Below, in pieces: positions 27,866 to 37,682 of a stretch of DNA of 64,000 nucleotides. This DNA is from Variovorax sp. S12S4. GTDB taxonomy: Bacteria > Pseudomonadota > Gammaproteobacteria > Burkholderiales > Burkholderiaceae_C. The position numbers were made by a program, and so were the translations under genes. The first letter of the stretch is position 1. Each line of letters starts with the position of its first letter. The DNA lies in assembly GCF_023195515.1 (NCBI RefSeq), contig NZ_JALPKR020000002.1, positions 1,403,001-1,467,000 of the forward strand, read 5' to 3'. The notes under the pieces were generated by a model. It saw nothing but the letters and a program-made list of their open reading frames with translations. It searched no databases and was not told the DNA's origin.

Positions 27866-27947
27866 GGTGCTTTTCCTTTACTTTATTAAACAGGCAGCCG
27901 TATCAGGTACTGCCCGGGCACGAGCCCTCATGGGCTCAATTCAAAAA

Positions 27948-28937
27948 TCAACGCTTGTCGAGACCGGCCGGCGGCCAGCTTTCAAGCTTCATACCCAAGG
28001 TCAGGCCGCGCGAGGCAAGCACTTCCTTGATTTCGTTGAGCGACTTGCGACCCAGATTCGGGGTCTTGAGCAGCTCGTTCTCGGTGCGCTGGATCAGGTC
28101 GCCGATGTAGTAGATGTTTTCGGCCTTCAGGCAGTTGGCCGAACGCACGGTGAGTTCGAGCTCGTCGACAGGGCGCAGCAGGATCGGATCGAATTGCTGA
28201 GCGCTGCGCGGTGCCGGCGCATCGAATGCAGCCAGTTCGCCGCCTTCGAGCTGTGCAAACACGGCCAGTTGCTCGACCAGGATTTTAGCCGAGGCGCGCA
28301 CGGCGTCTTCAGCGGTGATCGCACCGTTGGTTTCGATCTCGACCAGCAGTTTGTCCAGGTCGGTACGCTGTTCGACACGAGCGCTTTCGACGGTGTAGCT
28401 CACGCGCTTGACGGGCGAGAACGAGGCGTCCAGAACGATACGGCCAATCGACTTGGTCGGCTCGTCGGCGTAGCGGCGCATCGTGCCGGGCACGTAGCCG
28501 CGACCCTTTTCAACCTTGATCTGCATGTCGAGCTTGCCGCCTTGCGACAGGTGCGCGATCACGTGGTCGGGGTTGATGATCTCGACGTCGTGCGGGGTCT
28601 GGATGTCGGATGCCAGGACCGGGCCTTCGCCGTCCTTGCGCAGGCTCAACGTGACTTCATCGCGGTTGTGGAGCTTGAACACCACGCCCTTGAGATTCAG
28701 CAGGATGTTGACGACATCTTCCTGCACGCCGTCGATCGACGAGTACTCATGCAGAACGCCGGCGATCGTGACTTCAGTGGCCGAATAACCGACCATCGAC
28801 GACAGCAGAACGCGACGCAGCGCGTTGCCGAGCGTGTGGCCGTAGCCGCGCTCGAAAGGCTCGAGCGTGACCTTGGCCTTGTTGGCGGCAAGTTGCTCGA
28901 CCTGAATGGTCTTGGGTTTCAGCAGGGTGGTTTGCAT
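27948..28937 (-). CDS. rpoA: RNA polymerase alpha subunit
   Basis: 329 residues. The N-terminal dimerisation domain contains [20 protein letters not shown]. The C-terminal domain contains [21 protein letters not shown] and [14 protein letters not shown], which bind UP elements and activators. Length equals E. coli RpoA. It is separated from rpsD by 128 bp containing a terminator-like hairpin. Confidence 0.98.
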   Translation of the reverse strand: MQTTLLKPKTIQVEQLAANKAKVTLEPFERGYGHTLGNALRRVLLSSMVGYSATEVTIAGVLHEYSSIDGVQEDVVNILLNLKGVVFKLHNRDEVTLSLRKDGEGPVLASDIQTPHDVEIINPDHVIAHLSQGGKLDMQIKVEKGRGYVPGTMRRYADEPTKSIGRIVLDASFSPVKRVSYTVESARVEQRTDLDKLLVEIETNGAITAEDAVRASAKILVEQLAVFAQLEGGELAAFDAPAPRSAQQFDPILLRPVDELELTVRSANCLKAENIYYIGDLIQRTENELLKTPNLGRKSLNEIKEVLASRGLTLGMKLESWPPAGLDKR

Positions 28938-28991
28938 GCAGACTTCCTCTCAATACCCCCGGCTCGTTACACCGGTAAGGCTGGTGAAGCA

Positions 28992-29016
28992 CCCATCGGA
29001 AGTGCCTCCCGATGGG
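28992..29016 (-). other. Second hairpin in the rpsD-rpoA gap
   Basis: CCCATCGG at 28992-28999 pairs with CCGATGGG at 29009-29016 around a 9-base loop. It follows the terminator-like hairpin on the transcript and lies 55 bp ahead of rpoA. It has no T-run. Confidence 0.4.
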
Positions 29017-29017
29017 A

Positions 29018-29054
29018 ACAAAAAAATCAAATTCGGGCCGCGAAGAGCGGCCCG
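29018..29054 (-). terminator. Terminator-like hairpin between rpsD and rpoA
   Basis: On the minus strand CGGGCCGC-TCTTC-GCGGCCCG is an 8-bp perfect stem followed by AATTTGATTTTTTTG. It starts about 12 bp after the rpsD stop. It would stop or attenuate transcription into rpoA-rplQ unless read through. Confidence 0.7.
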
Positions 29055-29065
29055 TTATCGTCTGT

Positions 29066-29689
29066 TTAGCGCGAGTACAGTTCGACGATCAGCGATTCGT
29101 TGATGTCGGCTGCGAATTCGTCGCGATCGGGCACCTTCTTGAAGGTACCTTCGGCCTTGTCGGCGTTCACTTCGACCCAGGCCGGAATACCGACTTGTTG
29201 GGCGAGCTGGAGCGCTTCGGCAATGCGGGTCTGCTTCTTCGACTTGTCGCGCACGGCGATCACGTCGCCGGTCTTCACCAGGTACGACGGGATGTTGACC
29301 GACTGGCCGTTCACCGTGATCGCCTTGTGCGACACGAGCTGGCGCGCTTCGGCGCGCGTCGAACCGAAGCCCATGCGGTAGACCACGTTGTCCAGGCGCG
29401 ACTCGAGGATGAACAGCAGGTTGGCGCCGGTGTTGCCACGGCGACGATCGGCTTCTTCGAAGTAACGGCGGAACTGCTTCTCGAGCACGCCGTACATGCG
29501 CTTGACCTTCTGCTTTTCACGCAGTTGCAGGCCGTAGTCAGACGTGCGCTGACCCGAAGTGCGGCCGTGCTGGCCGGGCTTGGAGTCGAACTTGGCCTTG
29601 TCTTGAATCGAGCGGCGGGCGCTCTTCAGGAACAGGTCGGTGCCTTCGCGGCGGGAAAGTTTGGCCTTGGGGCCGAGGTAGCGTGCCAC
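29066..29689 (-). CDS. rpsD: 30S ribosomal protein S4
   Basis: 207 residues beginning [20 protein letters not shown] with the S4 RNA-binding domain ([22 protein letters not shown] split over residues about 95-115). Primary 16S rRNA binder and, in E. coli, autoregulator of the alpha operon. Flanked on both sides by terminator-like hairpins, an unusual isolation within the operon. Confidence 0.97.
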   Translation of the reverse strand: MARYLGPKAKLSRREGTDLFLKSARRSIQDKAKFDSKPGQHGRTSGQRTSDYGLQLREKQKVKRMYGVLEKQFRRYFEEADRRRGNTGANLLFILESRLDNVVYRMGFGSTRAEARQLVSHKAITVNGQSVNIPSYLVKTGDVIAVRDKSKKQTRIAEALQLAQQVGIPAWVEVNADKAEGTFKKVPDRDEFAADINESLIVELYSR

Positions 29690-29765
29690 GTGGTTTCCTT
29701 TGTGTCATCTGCCGCAGTTGCCTGCGGGAGCCATCGGCGAAAACGCGGATGGCGGTGGGCTTAGT

Positions 29766-29804
29766 TAAAAAACAAATGCGCAGCCGCTCAAGAGCCGGCT
29801 GCGC
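29766..29804 (-). terminator. Terminator-like hairpin between rpsK and rpsD
   Basis: On the minus strand GCGCAGCCG pairs with CGGCTGCGC, with extra CTC/GAG pairing inside, followed by ATTTGTTTTTTAA. It begins 16 bp after the rpsK stop and has the form of a Rho-independent terminator within the alpha operon. Confidence 0.7.
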
Positions 29805-29819
29805 CTTGCGGACTGACGA

Positions 29820-30224
29820 TCAGATGCGGCGACGCTTCTGGGGACGGCAGCCGTTGTGCGGAACGGGCGTCACGTCGGCAATGGAATTGATCCGGATGCC
29901 GAGCGCAGCCAGTGCGCGCACCGACGATTCGCGACCGGGGCCGGGGCCCTTGATCTCGACGTCGAGGTTCTTGATACCTTGTTCGACAGCAGCACGGCCG
30001 GCCACTTCGGAAGCCACCTGCGCAGCGAACGGCGTCGACTTGCGCGAGCCCTTGAAGCCCTGGCCACCCGACGAAGCCCACGACAGGGCGTTGCCCTGGC
30101 GATCGGTGATCGTGATGATGGTGTTGTTGAACGAGGCATGCACGTGGGCGATACCGTCCGCAACGTTCTTGCGAACCTTCTTGCGAACGCGCTGTGCGGC
30201 GTTGTTTGCAGGTGCTTTAGCCAT
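29820..30224 (-). CDS. rpsK: 30S ribosomal protein S11
   Basis: 134 residues; Lys/Ala-rich start, then [20 protein letters not shown], and a C-terminus [11 protein letters not shown]. Part of the platform of the 30S subunit at the E-site side. 12 bp after rpsM; followed by a terminator-like hairpin before rpsD. Confidence 0.97.
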   Translation of the reverse strand: MAKAPANNAAQRVRKKVRKNVADGIAHVHASFNNTIITITDRQGNALSWASSGGQGFKGSRKSTPFAAQVASEVAGRAAVEQGIKNLDVEIKGPGPGRESSVRALAALGIRINSIADVTPVPHNGCRPQKRRRI

Positions 30225-30236
30225 GCTGGTCTATCC

Positions 30237-30602
30237 TTATTTCTTCAGGGACTGCGCAGCCTTGCGCGGACCCTTGCGGGTGCGGGCATTGGTGCGCGTG
30301 CGCTGGCCGCGCATCGGCAGGCCGCGACGGTGACGGAAGCCGCGATAGCAGCCGATGTCCATCAAACGCTTGATGTTCATCGTCGTCTCGCGACGCAGAT
30401 CGCCTTCGATGGTGAACAAGGCGATCTGGTCGCGGATCTTTTCGAGATCGGCGTCAGTCAGGTCCTTGATCTTCTTCGAATATTCGATGCCGCTCGCTTC
30501 GCAGATTTGACGGGCGCGCGTGCGACCGATGCCGAAGATGGCGGTCAGGCCGATTTCAGCGTGCTTGTGCGGCGGAATGTTGATGCCAGCAATACGTGCC
30601 AT
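30237..30602 (-). CDS. rpsM: 30S ribosomal protein S13
   Basis: 121 residues starting [20 protein letters not shown], with the helix-two-turn-helix region [15 protein letters not shown] and the basic tail [17 protein letters not shown] that contacts tRNA in the head of the 30S. Immediately follows rpmJ. Confidence 0.97.
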   Translation of the reverse strand: MARIAGINIPPHKHAEIGLTAIFGIGRTRARQICEASGIEYSKKIKDLTDADLEKIRDQIALFTIEGDLRRETTMNIKRLMDIGCYRGFRHRRGLPMRGQRTRTNARTRKGPRKAAQSLKK

Positions 30603-30625
30603 GTGCGTCCTCTAATACTCTTCAA

Positions 30626-30739
30626 TCAACCCTGGCGCTGCTTGTGGCGCGGGTCGGTGCAAATCACACGCACCACACCTTTACGGCGGATGACCTTGCA
30701 ATTACGGCAGATGGTTTTGACCGAAGCCGAAACTCTCAT
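30626..30739 (-). CDS. rpmJ: 50S ribosomal protein L36 (zinc-binding form)
   Basis: 37 residues, [20 protein letters not shown] then [17 protein letters not shown]. The CxxC...C....H pattern (C11, C14, C27, H32) marks the zinc-containing C+ type. Located between secY and rpsM as in most bacteria. The infA gene often found here is absent; the 74 bp between secY and rpmJ cannot hold it. Confidence 0.95.
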   Translation of the reverse strand: MRVSASVKTICRNCKVIRRKGVVRVICTDPRHKQRQG

Positions 30740-30813
30740 TTCATTCTCCTAAAACTGTTTAACGTGGCGGTACACCGCCCACACCCAAATTCTCAATACT
30801 GAAACTCACGGCC

Positions 30814-32127
30814 CTACGATGTCTTGAAGTTGGCCTTCTTCAGCAGCGATTCGTACTGCTGGGACATCATGTAGTTTTGCACCTGGGCCATGAAGTCCAT
30901 CGTGACGACCACGATGATCAGCAGGGAGGTACCACCGAAGTAGAACGGTACGTTGTACTTCAGGATCAGGAACTCGGGCAGCAGGCAGACGAAGGTGATG
31001 TACACCGCGCCGGCCAACGTCAGGCGAACCAGAATCTTGTCGATATAGCGAGCGGTCTGGTCACCCGGGCGAATGCCAGGAATGAAAGCACCACTCTTCT
31101 TCAGGTTGTCGGCCGTTTCCTTGCTGTTGAACACGAGTGCCGTGTAGAAGAAGCAGAAGAAAACGATCGCGGCAGCGTACAGCAGCACGTAGATCGGCTC
31201 GCCCGGGCGCAGTGCGCTGGCAATGTCCTTGATCCAGCGGAAACCGCCTTCACCGGTGCTGAACCAGCCGACCACCGTTGCGGGCAGCAGGATGATCGAC
31301 GAGGCGAAGATCGGCGGAATCACACCGGCCATGTTCAGCTTCAAGGGCAGGTGCGACGACTGGCCGCCATAGACCTTGTTGCCGACCTGACGCCGCGCAT
31401 AGTTCACGAGGATCTTGCGCTGGCCGCGTTCGACGAACACCACGAAGTAGGTGACCAGCACCACGATCGCGATGATGAAGAGCGCGATGATCGGATTCAT
31501 CGCACCGGTCGTCACCAGCGACGCAAGGCCGCCAATGGCGCTCGGCAGACCGGCCGCGATACCTGCAAAGATCAGGATCGAGATGCCGTTGCCCAGGCCG
31601 CGCTCGGTGATCTGCTCGCCGAGCCACATCAGGAACATCGAACCCGCCGTCAGGCTCACCATCGCGGTCAGGCGGAAGCCGAAACCGGGGGAGTTCACCA
31701 GACCGGCCGACGACTCGAGCGCCACCGCGATGCTGAACGACTGGAACAAGGCCAGGCCGAGTGCACCGTAGCGCGTGTACTGCGTGATCTTGCGACGGCC
31801 AGCCTCGCCTTCCTTCTTCAATTGCTCGAAGGTAGGAACCACGTAGGTCATCAACTGCATGATGATCGACGCCGAGATGTACGGCATGATCCCCAACGCG
31901 AACACGGTGAAGCGCGACAGCGCCCCGCCCGAGAACATGTTGAACAGGCTCAGAATGCCGCCTTGCTGGCCCTGGAACAACGCAGCCAGCTGGTCCGGGT
32001 TGATGCCCGGCACAGGAATGTGCGCGCCGATCCGATAGACCACGAGCGCGAGCAGCAAAAAGACGAGCCGGCGGCGGAGGTCGCCGAACTTGCCTGTTTT
32101 TGCGATCGTTGCCGCGTTAGTTGCCAC
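30814..32127 (-). CDS. secY: Preprotein translocase subunit SecY
   Basis: 437 residues with ten transmembrane helices forming the Sec channel. Start [20 protein letters not shown]; plug-region [20 protein letters not shown]; and the cytoplasmic C5 loop [19 protein letters not shown]. Follows rplO in the spc operon. Length matches E. coli SecY closely. Confidence 0.97.
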   Translation of the reverse strand: MATNAATIAKTGKFGDLRRRLVFLLLALVVYRIGAHIPVPGINPDQLAALFQGQQGGILSLFNMFSGGALSRFTVFALGIMPYISASIIMQLMTYVVPTFEQLKKEGEAGRRKITQYTRYGALGLALFQSFSIAVALESSAGLVNSPGFGFRLTAMVSLTAGSMFLMWLGEQITERGLGNGISILIFAGIAAGLPSAIGGLASLVTTGAMNPIIALFIIAIVVLVTYFVVFVERGQRKILVNYARRQVGNKVYGGQSSHLPLKLNMAGVIPPIFASSIILLPATVVGWFSTGEGGFRWIKDIASALRPGEPIYVLLYAAAIVFFCFFYTALVFNSKETADNLKKSGAFIPGIRPGDQTARYIDKILVRLTLAGAVYITFVCLLPEFLILKYNVPFYFGGTSLLIIVVVTMDFMAQVQNYMMSQQYESLLKKANFKTS

Positions 32128-32153
32128 GAAGAACTTCTTTCAGTCCAGTGTGA

Positions 32154-32585
32154 TCAGGCGATGCTGCCGCCGGCTGCTTCGATTGCAGCCTTGGCACCAG
32201 CGGTTGCGCCCACGCCCGTCAGCTTGACGGCCTTGGTGAGTTCACCGGTCTTGACGACCTTGACGACCTTGGCGAGCTGGCCCACGAGGCCGGCTTGCTT
32301 GAGCGCCAGGATGTCCACTTCGGCCAGGCCGAGCTGCTCGAGGGCAGTCAGCGTGACTTCGGCGTTGAACTTCAGCAGGTGCGACTTGAAGCCACGCTTC
32401 GGCAGGCGACGCTGCAGCGGCATTTGACCGCCTTCGAAGCCAACCTTGTGGAAACCGCCTGCGCGCGACTTCTGACCCTTGTGACCGCGACCTGCGGTCT
32501 TGCCGATACCGGAGCCGATACCGCGGCCAACACGGCGCTTGGCGTGCTTGGCGCCGGCTGCCGGCTTGATGCCATTGAGTTCCAT
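32154..32585 (-). CDS. rplO: 50S ribosomal protein L15
   Basis: 143 residues, opening [20 protein letters not shown] and the Gly/Arg-rich [20 protein letters not shown] extension that threads into 23S rRNA. Upstream of secY with a 26-bp gap. Confidence 0.97.
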   Translation of the reverse strand: MELNGIKPAAGAKHAKRRVGRGIGSGIGKTAGRGHKGQKSRAGGFHKVGFEGGQMPLQRRLPKRGFKSHLLKFNAEVTLTALEQLGLAEVDILALKQAGLVGQLAKVVKVVKTGELTKAVKLTGVGATAGAKAAIEAAGGSIA

Positions 32586-32596
32586 ATCAGTCTCTC

Positions 32597-32782
32597 TTAT
32601 AGAACTTTGACCAGATAACTGATCTTGTTGATCATGCCGCGCACCGCCGGGGTGTCTTGCAGCTCGCTCACGCTGTTGAGCTTGCGCAGGCCGAGGCCAC
32701 GCACGGTCGCGCGATGCGATTCCTTGGTGCCAATCGGGCTCTTGACCAATTGCACCTTGAGGGTTTGTTGTTGCGTCGTCAT
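32597..32782 (-). CDS. rpmD: 50S ribosomal protein L30
   Basis: 61 residues: [20 protein letters not shown] then [20 protein letters not shown], the typical bacterial L30 sequence. Sits between rpsE and rplO, the usual spc-operon order. Confidence 0.95.
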   Translation of the reverse strand: MTTQQQTLKVQLVKSPIGTKESHRATVRGLGLRKLNSVSELQDTPAVRGMINKISYLVKVL

Positions 32783-32817
32783 TTGAATGTTTCCTTCAGC
32801 CTTGCGAGAGCTTGCGC

Positions 32818-33336
32818 TCAGGCGAAGATTTCTTCGACGGTCAGGCCGCGCTTGGCAGCCACTTCGGACGCGGTCGTCGAGTTCTTCAACCCGTCGAGCG
32901 TGGCGCGAACCATGTTGTAGGGGTTCGACGAACCATGGCTCTTGGCCACGATGTCGGTGATGCCCATGACTTCGAACACGGCGCGCATCGGGCCGCCGGC
33001 GATGATGCCGGTACCCTTCGGGGCGGGGATCATGACGACCGAAGCGGCGCCGTGATGACCCGTCACGCGGTGGTGCAGCGTGCCGTTCTTGATCGAGATC
33101 TTGGCCAGGTTGCGACGGGCTTCTTCCATCGCCTTTTGCACGGCGGCAGGCACCTCCTTCGACTTGCCCTTGCCCATGCCGACGCGGCCTTCGCCGTCGC
33201 CCACGACGGTGAGTGCTGCGAAACCGAGGATACGACCACCCTTCACCACCTTGGTGACGCGGTTGATCGCGATCATCTTCTCGCGCAAACCGTCTTCAGG
33301 GCCTTCGTTCTGCGTTCTTGCTTGAATCTTTGCCAT
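32818..33336 (-). CDS. rpsE: 30S ribosomal protein S5
   Basis: 172 residues; the double-stranded-RNA-binding N-terminal domain with [19 protein letters not shown] and [20 protein letters not shown], then the C-terminal fold with [19 protein letters not shown]. Involved in decoding fidelity, next to S4 and S8 in the 30S. Confidence 0.97.
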   Translation of the reverse strand: MAKIQARTQNEGPEDGLREKMIAINRVTKVVKGGRILGFAALTVVGDGEGRVGMGKGKSKEVPAAVQKAMEEARRNLAKISIKNGTLHHRVTGHHGAASVVMIPAPKGTGIIAGGPMRAVFEVMGITDIVAKSHGSSNPYNMVRATLDGLKNSTTASEVAAKRGLTVEEIFA

Positions 33337-33354
33337 TTTGAATCTCGTGTCCGG

Positions 33355-33720
33355 TTAGAACTGCAGACCGGCTTCGCGGGCCGCCTCGGCGAGCGCCTTG
33401 ACGCGGCCGTGGTACGCGAAACCTGCGCGGTCGAAAGCGACCTTCTCGACGCCGGCAGCCTTCGCCTTTTCAGCGATGCGCTTGCCGATGGCCGTTGCAG
33501 CGGCGGCATTGCCACCCTTGCCCGAGCCGCCAAGTGCAGCGCGCACTTCGGCTTCGGCCGTCGATGCGGTGGCGATCACCTTGGTGCCGTCGTCGGAGAT
33601 GACGGTGGCATAGATGTGCAGGTTGGTGCGGTTCACCGTCAGGCGAGCCACGCCCTGCGTCGCGATGCGGATGCGGGTCTGGCGCGAGCGGCGAAGACGC
33701 TGTGCTTTTTTGGTCAACAT
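33355..33720 (-). CDS. rplR: 50S ribosomal protein L18
   Basis: 121 residues from [20 protein letters not shown], the family's normal opening. An ATG three bases upstream (33723) is also possible. Binds 5S rRNA with L5. Contains [20 protein letters not shown] near the C-terminus. Confidence 0.96.
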   Translation of the reverse strand: MLTKKAQRLRRSRQTRIRIATQGVARLTVNRTNLHIYATVISDDGTKVIATASTAEAEVRAALGGSGKGGNAAAATAIGKRIAEKAKAAGVEKVAFDRAGFAYHGRVKALAEAAREAGLQF

Positions 33721-33734
33721 CATTTTGCTGCCCC

Positions 33735-34268
33735 TTACTTCTTCTTGGTCTCTTTGATCACGATCTTCTCGTCCGAATAACGGATGCCCTTGCCCTTGTA
33801 AGGCTCAGGCGGACGAACAGCGCGGATCTCAGCGGCGATTTGACCAACGCGCTGACGGTCAGCACCCTTGATCACGATTTCGGTCGGGGTCGCGGTGGCC
33901 ACCGTGATGCCTTGCGGCATGTCGATGTTGACCGGGTGCGAATAACCGACTTGCAGGTTCAACTTGTTGTTGGACGCTGCGGCCTTGTAGCCGACGCCGA
34001 CCAGGTTGAGCTTCTTCTCGAAGCCCTTGGTCACGCCAACCACCATGTTGTTCACCAGCTGACGGATCGTGCCGCTCATTGCGTTCGCTTCACGCGATTC
34101 GTTGGCGGGTTCGAAGTTCAGCTTGCCGTCATTGCTGACGATCTTGACCAGCGCGTTGCGTGCGAGGTTGAGCGTGCCGCCCGTACCCTTGACGCTGATC
34201 TGGTCTTCCTTGATCGACACATCCACGCCTGCGGGGATGGTGATCGGCATTTTTCCTACTCGGGACAT
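33735..34268 (-). CDS. rplF: 50S ribosomal protein L6
   Basis: 177 residues with two similar RNA-binding domains; start [20 protein letters not shown], and the C-terminal signature [20 protein letters not shown]. Located near the GTPase-associated region of the 50S. Confidence 0.97.
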   Translation of the reverse strand: MSRVGKMPITIPAGVDVSIKEDQISVKGTGGTLNLARNALVKIVSNDGKLNFEPANESREANAMSGTIRQLVNNMVVGVTKGFEKKLNLVGVGYKAAASNNKLNLQVGYSHPVNIDMPQGITVATATPTEIVIKGADRQRVGQIAAEIRAVRPPEPYKGKGIRYSDEKIVIKETKKK

Positions 34269-34292
34269 TTCAGTTACTCCTCGATGTCTCGG

Positions 34293-34688
34293 TTAGGCGA
34301 CGTAGCACAGCACTTCGCCACCGACACCGGTAGCGCGCGCCTTGCGGTCGGTCATCACGCCCTTGGGGGTCGTGACGATCGCAACACCGAGGCCGTTCTG
34401 GACTTGCGGAATGGAAGCACTGGCCTTGTAAACGCGCAGGCCGGGGCGGCTCACGCGCTCGATGCGCTCGATGACCGGACGGCCAGCGTAGTACTTCAGG
34501 GTAATGACGAGTTCGGACTTGCCGTCTTCGGTCTTGACCTGGAAACCGTCGATATAGCCCTCGTCCTTCAGGACCTGCGAGATCGCGATCTTCACCTTGG
34601 AAGACGGGACCGACACAGTGGGCTTCGCCACCATCTGCGCGTTACGGATACGCGTCAGCAGGTCGGCAATGGGATCACTCATGCTCAT
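34293..34688 (-). CDS. rpsH: 30S ribosomal protein S8
   Basis: 131 residues beginning [20 protein letters not shown] (E. coli S8 begins MSMQDPIADMLTRI, which supports the upstream ATG) and ending in the conserved [11 protein letters not shown]. In E. coli S8 is the translational repressor of the spc operon. Confidence 0.97.
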   Translation of the reverse strand: MSMSDPIADLLTRIRNAQMVAKPTVSVPSSKVKIAISQVLKDEGYIDGFQVKTEDGKSELVITLKYYAGRPVIERIERVSRPGLRVYKASASIPQVQNGLGVAIVTTPKGVMTDRKARATGVGGEVLCYVA

Positions 34689-34708
34689 GTTGTTTGCTCC
34701 TGCCTGGC

Positions 34709-35014
34709 TTACCAGCTGGCCTTGGTGACACCGGGGATGTCGCCATTGAAAGCCAGTTCGCGGATCTTGGCGCGGGCCAGACCGAATTGACGGAAGGTGC
34801 CACGGGGGCGACCGGTGATTTCGCAGCGGTTGCGCTGACGCGTGGGGTTCGCGTTGCGCGGGAGCTTTTGCAGGCCCAGGCGGGCAGCAGCGCGCTCTTC
34901 GTCGCTCTTCTTCACGTCGTTGGAAATTGCCTTCAGTTCCGCGTGCTTCGCAGCGTACTTGGCGACCAGCTTGTCGCGCTTGAGTTCGCGCTGGATCAAA
35001 GATGCTTTAGCCAC
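34709..35014 (-). CDS. rpsN: 30S ribosomal protein S14 (long, non-zinc form)
   Basis: 101 residues; the long C- type without the zinc CxxC...CxxC motif. Core [20 protein letters not shown] and ending IPGVTKASW. Lies between rplE and rpsH as in the standard spc order. Confidence 0.97.
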   Translation of the reverse strand: MAKASLIQRELKRDKLVAKYAAKHAELKAISNDVKKSDEERAAARLGLQKLPRNANPTRQRNRCEITGRPRGTFRQFGLARAKIRELAFNGDIPGVTKASW

Positions 35015-35022
35015 AGATCACC

Positions 35023-35562
35023 TCAGTTCTTGAACGGGAAACGGAAACCAGCGAGAAGCGCCTTGGCTTCTTCGTCGGTCTTGGCCGTCGTCGTGATGCT
35101 GATATTGAGACCGCGCAGGGCATCGACCTTGTCGTATTCGATCTCGGGGAAAATGATCTGTTCCTTGACGCCGATGTTGTAGTTGCCACGGCCGTCGAAC
35201 GCACGGCCGGAGATGCCGCGGAAGTCGCGAACACGCGGCAGCGCGATGGTCACGAAACGGTCCAGGAACTCATACATCTGCACGCCGCGCAGCGTGACCA
35301 TGCAGCCGATGGGCTGGTTTTCGCGGATCTTGAAACCGGCGATAGCCTTCTTCGACTTGGTGACCACGGGCTTCTGGCCGGCGATCTTGGTGAGGTCGGC
35401 GACAGCGTTGTCGAGAACCTTCTTGTCGGCGACAGCTTCACCCACACCCATGTTCAGGGTGATCTTGGTGAGGCGGGGGACCTGCATCGGCGACTTGTAG
35501 CCGAACTTTTCCGTCAGGTCTTTCGCGATCTTTTCGCGATAGTGTTGTTGGAGACGTGCCAT
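35023..35562 (-). CDS. rplE: 50S ribosomal protein L5
   Basis: 179 residues; start [20 protein letters not shown], with [20 protein letters not shown] and a C-terminus close to E. coli L5. Binds 5S rRNA and contacts S13 across the subunit bridge. Confidence 0.97.
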   Translation of the reverse strand: MARLQQHYREKIAKDLTEKFGYKSPMQVPRLTKITLNMGVGEAVADKKVLDNAVADLTKIAGQKPVVTKSKKAIAGFKIRENQPIGCMVTLRGVQMYEFLDRFVTIALPRVRDFRGISGRAFDGRGNYNIGVKEQIIFPEIEYDKVDALRGLNISITTTAKTDEEAKALLAGFRFPFKN

Positions 35563-35573
35563 GTGAGTACCTC

Positions 35574-35906
35574 TTAGGCGAACTTGATTTCGTCGCCGCT
35601 GGACTTGAAGACGCGAACAGCCACGCGCTTGCCGTCAGCACCCTGGGTGATCTTGATGCCCACGCGATCGGCCTTGCCGGTCGCGGCATTGAAGATCGCC
35701 ACGTTGGATTGGTGGATGGGCATGGTCTTCTCGACGATGCCGCCGGTCGTACCCTTGAGGGGGTTCGGCTTGGCGTGCTTCTTGACGATGTTCACGCCCT
35801 CGACGACGAGGTGCGAATCATCCTTGCGCAGCGACACGACGCCGCGCTTGCCTTTGTCGCGCCCGGCCAACACGATGACCTGGTCGCCTTTGCGAATCTT
35901 GTTCAT
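35574..35906 (-). CDS. rplX: 50S ribosomal protein L24
   Basis: 110 residues with a KOW motif at the start ([19 protein letters not shown]) and the conserved [20 protein letters not shown]. An assembly initiator of the 50S subunit. Between rplN and rplE. Confidence 0.97.
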   Translation of the reverse strand: MNKIRKGDQVIVLAGRDKGKRGVVSLRKDDSHLVVEGVNIVKKHAKPNPLKGTTGGIVEKTMPIHQSNVAIFNAATGKADRVGIKITQGADGKRVAVRVFKSSGDEIKFA

Positions 35907-35919
35907 GGCGTTGTTGTCC

Positions 35920-36288
35920 TTACAGAACTTCGGGGGCCAGCGACACGATCTTCATGAACTTTTCGGTGCGCAGCTCGCGCGTCACCGGTCCGAAGATGCG
36001 GGTGCCGATCGGCTCCAGCTTGGCGTTGAGCAACACAGCTGCGTTGCCATCGAATTTGACGAGGGAGCCGTCGGCGCGACGGATGCCCTTGGCGGTGCGG
36101 ACCACCACTGCGCTGTAGATCTCGCCCTTCTTGACGCGACCACGCGGAGCGGCTTCCTTGATGCTGACCTTGATGACGTCGCCCACGCTGGCATAACGCC
36201 GCTTGGAGCCACCGAGCACCTTGATACACAGGACGGACTTCGCGCCTGTGTTGTCGGCCACTTCGAGCCGGGATTCAGTTTGGATCAT
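35920..36288 (-). CDS. rplN: 50S ribosomal protein L14
   Basis: 122 residues beginning [20 protein letters not shown], exactly the family start, so 36288 is firm. First gene of this operon; rpsQ, which usually precedes rplN, is not here, and the next gene upstream is divergent. Translation should start about 135 bases into the transcript made from the promoter at 36432-36460. Confidence 0.97.
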   Translation of the reverse strand: MIQTESRLEVADNTGAKSVLCIKVLGGSKRRYASVGDVIKVSIKEAAPRGRVKKGEIYSAVVVRTAKGIRRADGSLVKFDGNAAVLLNAKLEPIGTRIFGPVTRELRTEKFMKIVSLAPEVL

Positions 36289-36365
36289 TGCTAGTAGTTC
36301 CCAACTTGTACCGATGCGCCTCCAGGAGGGAGACGCTGCGGTCAGTCTTGGGCCCGTCGTCTGCA

Positions 36366-36382
36366 CCTCGAACCACTCGAGG
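36366..36382 (-). other. Hairpin in the rplN leader
   Basis: CCTCGA-N5-TCGAGG forms a 6-bp stem within the untranslated leader between the operon promoter and rplN. It could be part of a regulatory leader; no known ribosomal leader class is recognised. Confidence 0.3.
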
Positions 36383-36431
36383 CACTTCCGCTTTGGGCTG
36401 AAAGCTTCGCCTTTTTGAAGCGAAGCCAGCG

Positions 36432-36460
36432 ATTGTGGCACGCAGGCAAAAGGCTGTCAA
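36432..36460 (-). promoter_or_regulatory. Sigma-70 promoter of the spc-alpha ribosomal operon
   Basis: On the minus strand a perfect -35 TTGACA (36455-36460) is followed after exactly 17 bp by CACAAT (36432-36437) as -10. It is the only good promoter upstream of rplN and predicts a start near 36425. Confidence 0.7.
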
Positions 36461-36503
36461 CTGCCTTCTGGCCCGGAAATGCGCTGGAACTAGACTTGGC
36501 GGC

Positions 36504-37682
36504 GTGCGCACCGTTATTCCAGCCCTCCAGGAAGTCCCTTCACCCGCGCGTCGCCGGCTGCTGCTGGCCGGCGGCGCCGCCGCTTTGGCAGGCTCGGGAC
36601 TGTGGGGCTGCGGGAGTCCGGCGGTGCCGCTGCCAGGGGCGGGACGACTGCGTCGCATCGTGGAGGCCCACTGGCCGCACCGGCTGAATATACAGGGCAC
36701 GACGGCGGGCGGCCTTTCCGGCGTGGACTACAACGCAGAAAGAAGCGAGTACTTGCTACTCAGCGATGATCGATCTGACTTGAGTCCGGCACGTTTCTAT
36801 ATCGCCTCCTGGCCCGCGCCCTGGACCGAGGCACCCGCCCCGCGAGATGTGGTTCAGCTGCAACGACCCGGCGGCGGCCCTTGGCCCGACCGGCGCCGCG
36901 CCGAGCCGGGCACCCCTGTGGCAGACCCCGAATCGCTGCGCCTGCGGCCAGGGGCCGGCACCCTGCTCTGGGTGAGCGAAGGGGACGTGCTGCGCGGATT
37001 CGGGCCCGCTCTCTATGAATCGGCACGCGATGGCCGCCTGCTGCGTGAATTCGCGCTGCCCGCCATGTTCAGCCCCGATCCGGCCCGGCAACGCGGTCCG
37101 CGCGACAACCTGGGTTTTGAAGGCCTCGCAGTGACGCCGGACGGCCGCCATGCCTGGCTCGCGATGGAGAACGCCCTGATCCAGGACGGCCCGGTTCCCA
37201 CCACCCAAGCGGCCGGGGGCCCTTGCCGGCTGACCCAGGTCGACCTGGAAACCGGTCGGGCCGTTCGCCAGATCGCCTATGTTCCCGACCCGATTCCGCT
37301 GCGGCCGCTCCTCCCCGGCGGCCATGCGGACAACGGCATCAGCGAGATCCTGATGCTCGACAACAAGCGGATGCTGGTGCTCGAGCGCGCCTACGCCACT
37401 GGCGCCGGAAACTCGCTGCGCCTCTATGAGATCGAAACCCGCGACGCGACCGATGTGCTGAATACCGACGTGCTCGCCACAGGCAACCACCGGCCGGCGC
37501 CAAAAACGCTGGTCGCCGACTTCGCCTCGCTCGGCCTTTCGCGCCTGGACAACACCGAAGGCCTTTGTTGGGGCCCGGCATTGCCGGACGGCAAGCGCAT
37601 GCTGGTCGTGGTGAGCGACGACAATTTCAACCCGCTGCAGACAACCCAGTTCGCGGCATTCGAATACACCGACCGACCATGA
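36504..37682 (+). CDS. Secreted esterase-like/phytase-like beta-propeller protein
   Basis: A 392-residue protein of the phytase-like (esterase-like activity of phytase) family: GTTAGGLSGVDYNAERSEYL, DNLGFEGLAVTPDGRHAWLA, DNGISEILMLDNKRMLVLER, DNTEGLCWGP. The N-terminus has twin arginines before a hydrophobic stretch ending in Cys (SPARRRLLLAGG...GLWGC), so export by Tat and perhaps lipidation are likely. The GTG at 36504 is the best start, though weakly supported; its region overlaps the divergent ribosomal promoter closely. Enzymatic role unknown; phosphate ester hydrolysis is possible. Confidence 0.78.
   Translation: MRTVIPALQEVPSPARRRLLLAGGAAALAGSGLWGCGSPAVPLPGAGRLRRIVEAHWPHRLNIQGTTAGGLSGVDYNAERSEYLLLSDDRSDLSPARFYIASWPAPWTEAPAPRDVVQLQRPGGGPWPDRRRAEPGTPVADPESLRLRPGAGTLLWVSEGDVLRGFGPALYESARDGRLLREFALPAMFSPDPARQRGPRDNLGFEGLAVTPDGRHAWLAMENALIQDGPVPTTQAAGGPCRLTQVDLETGRAVRQIAYVPDPIPLRPLLPGGHADNGISEILMLDNKRMLVLERAYATGAGNSLRLYEIETRDATDVLNTDVLATGNHRPAPKTLVADFASLGLSRLDNTEGLCWGPALPDGKRMLVVVSDDNFNPLQTTQFAAFEYTDRP

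Noticed and set aside
30740..30813. infA between secY and rpmJ
   Set aside because: The gap is only 74 bp and contains no IF-1-like frame.
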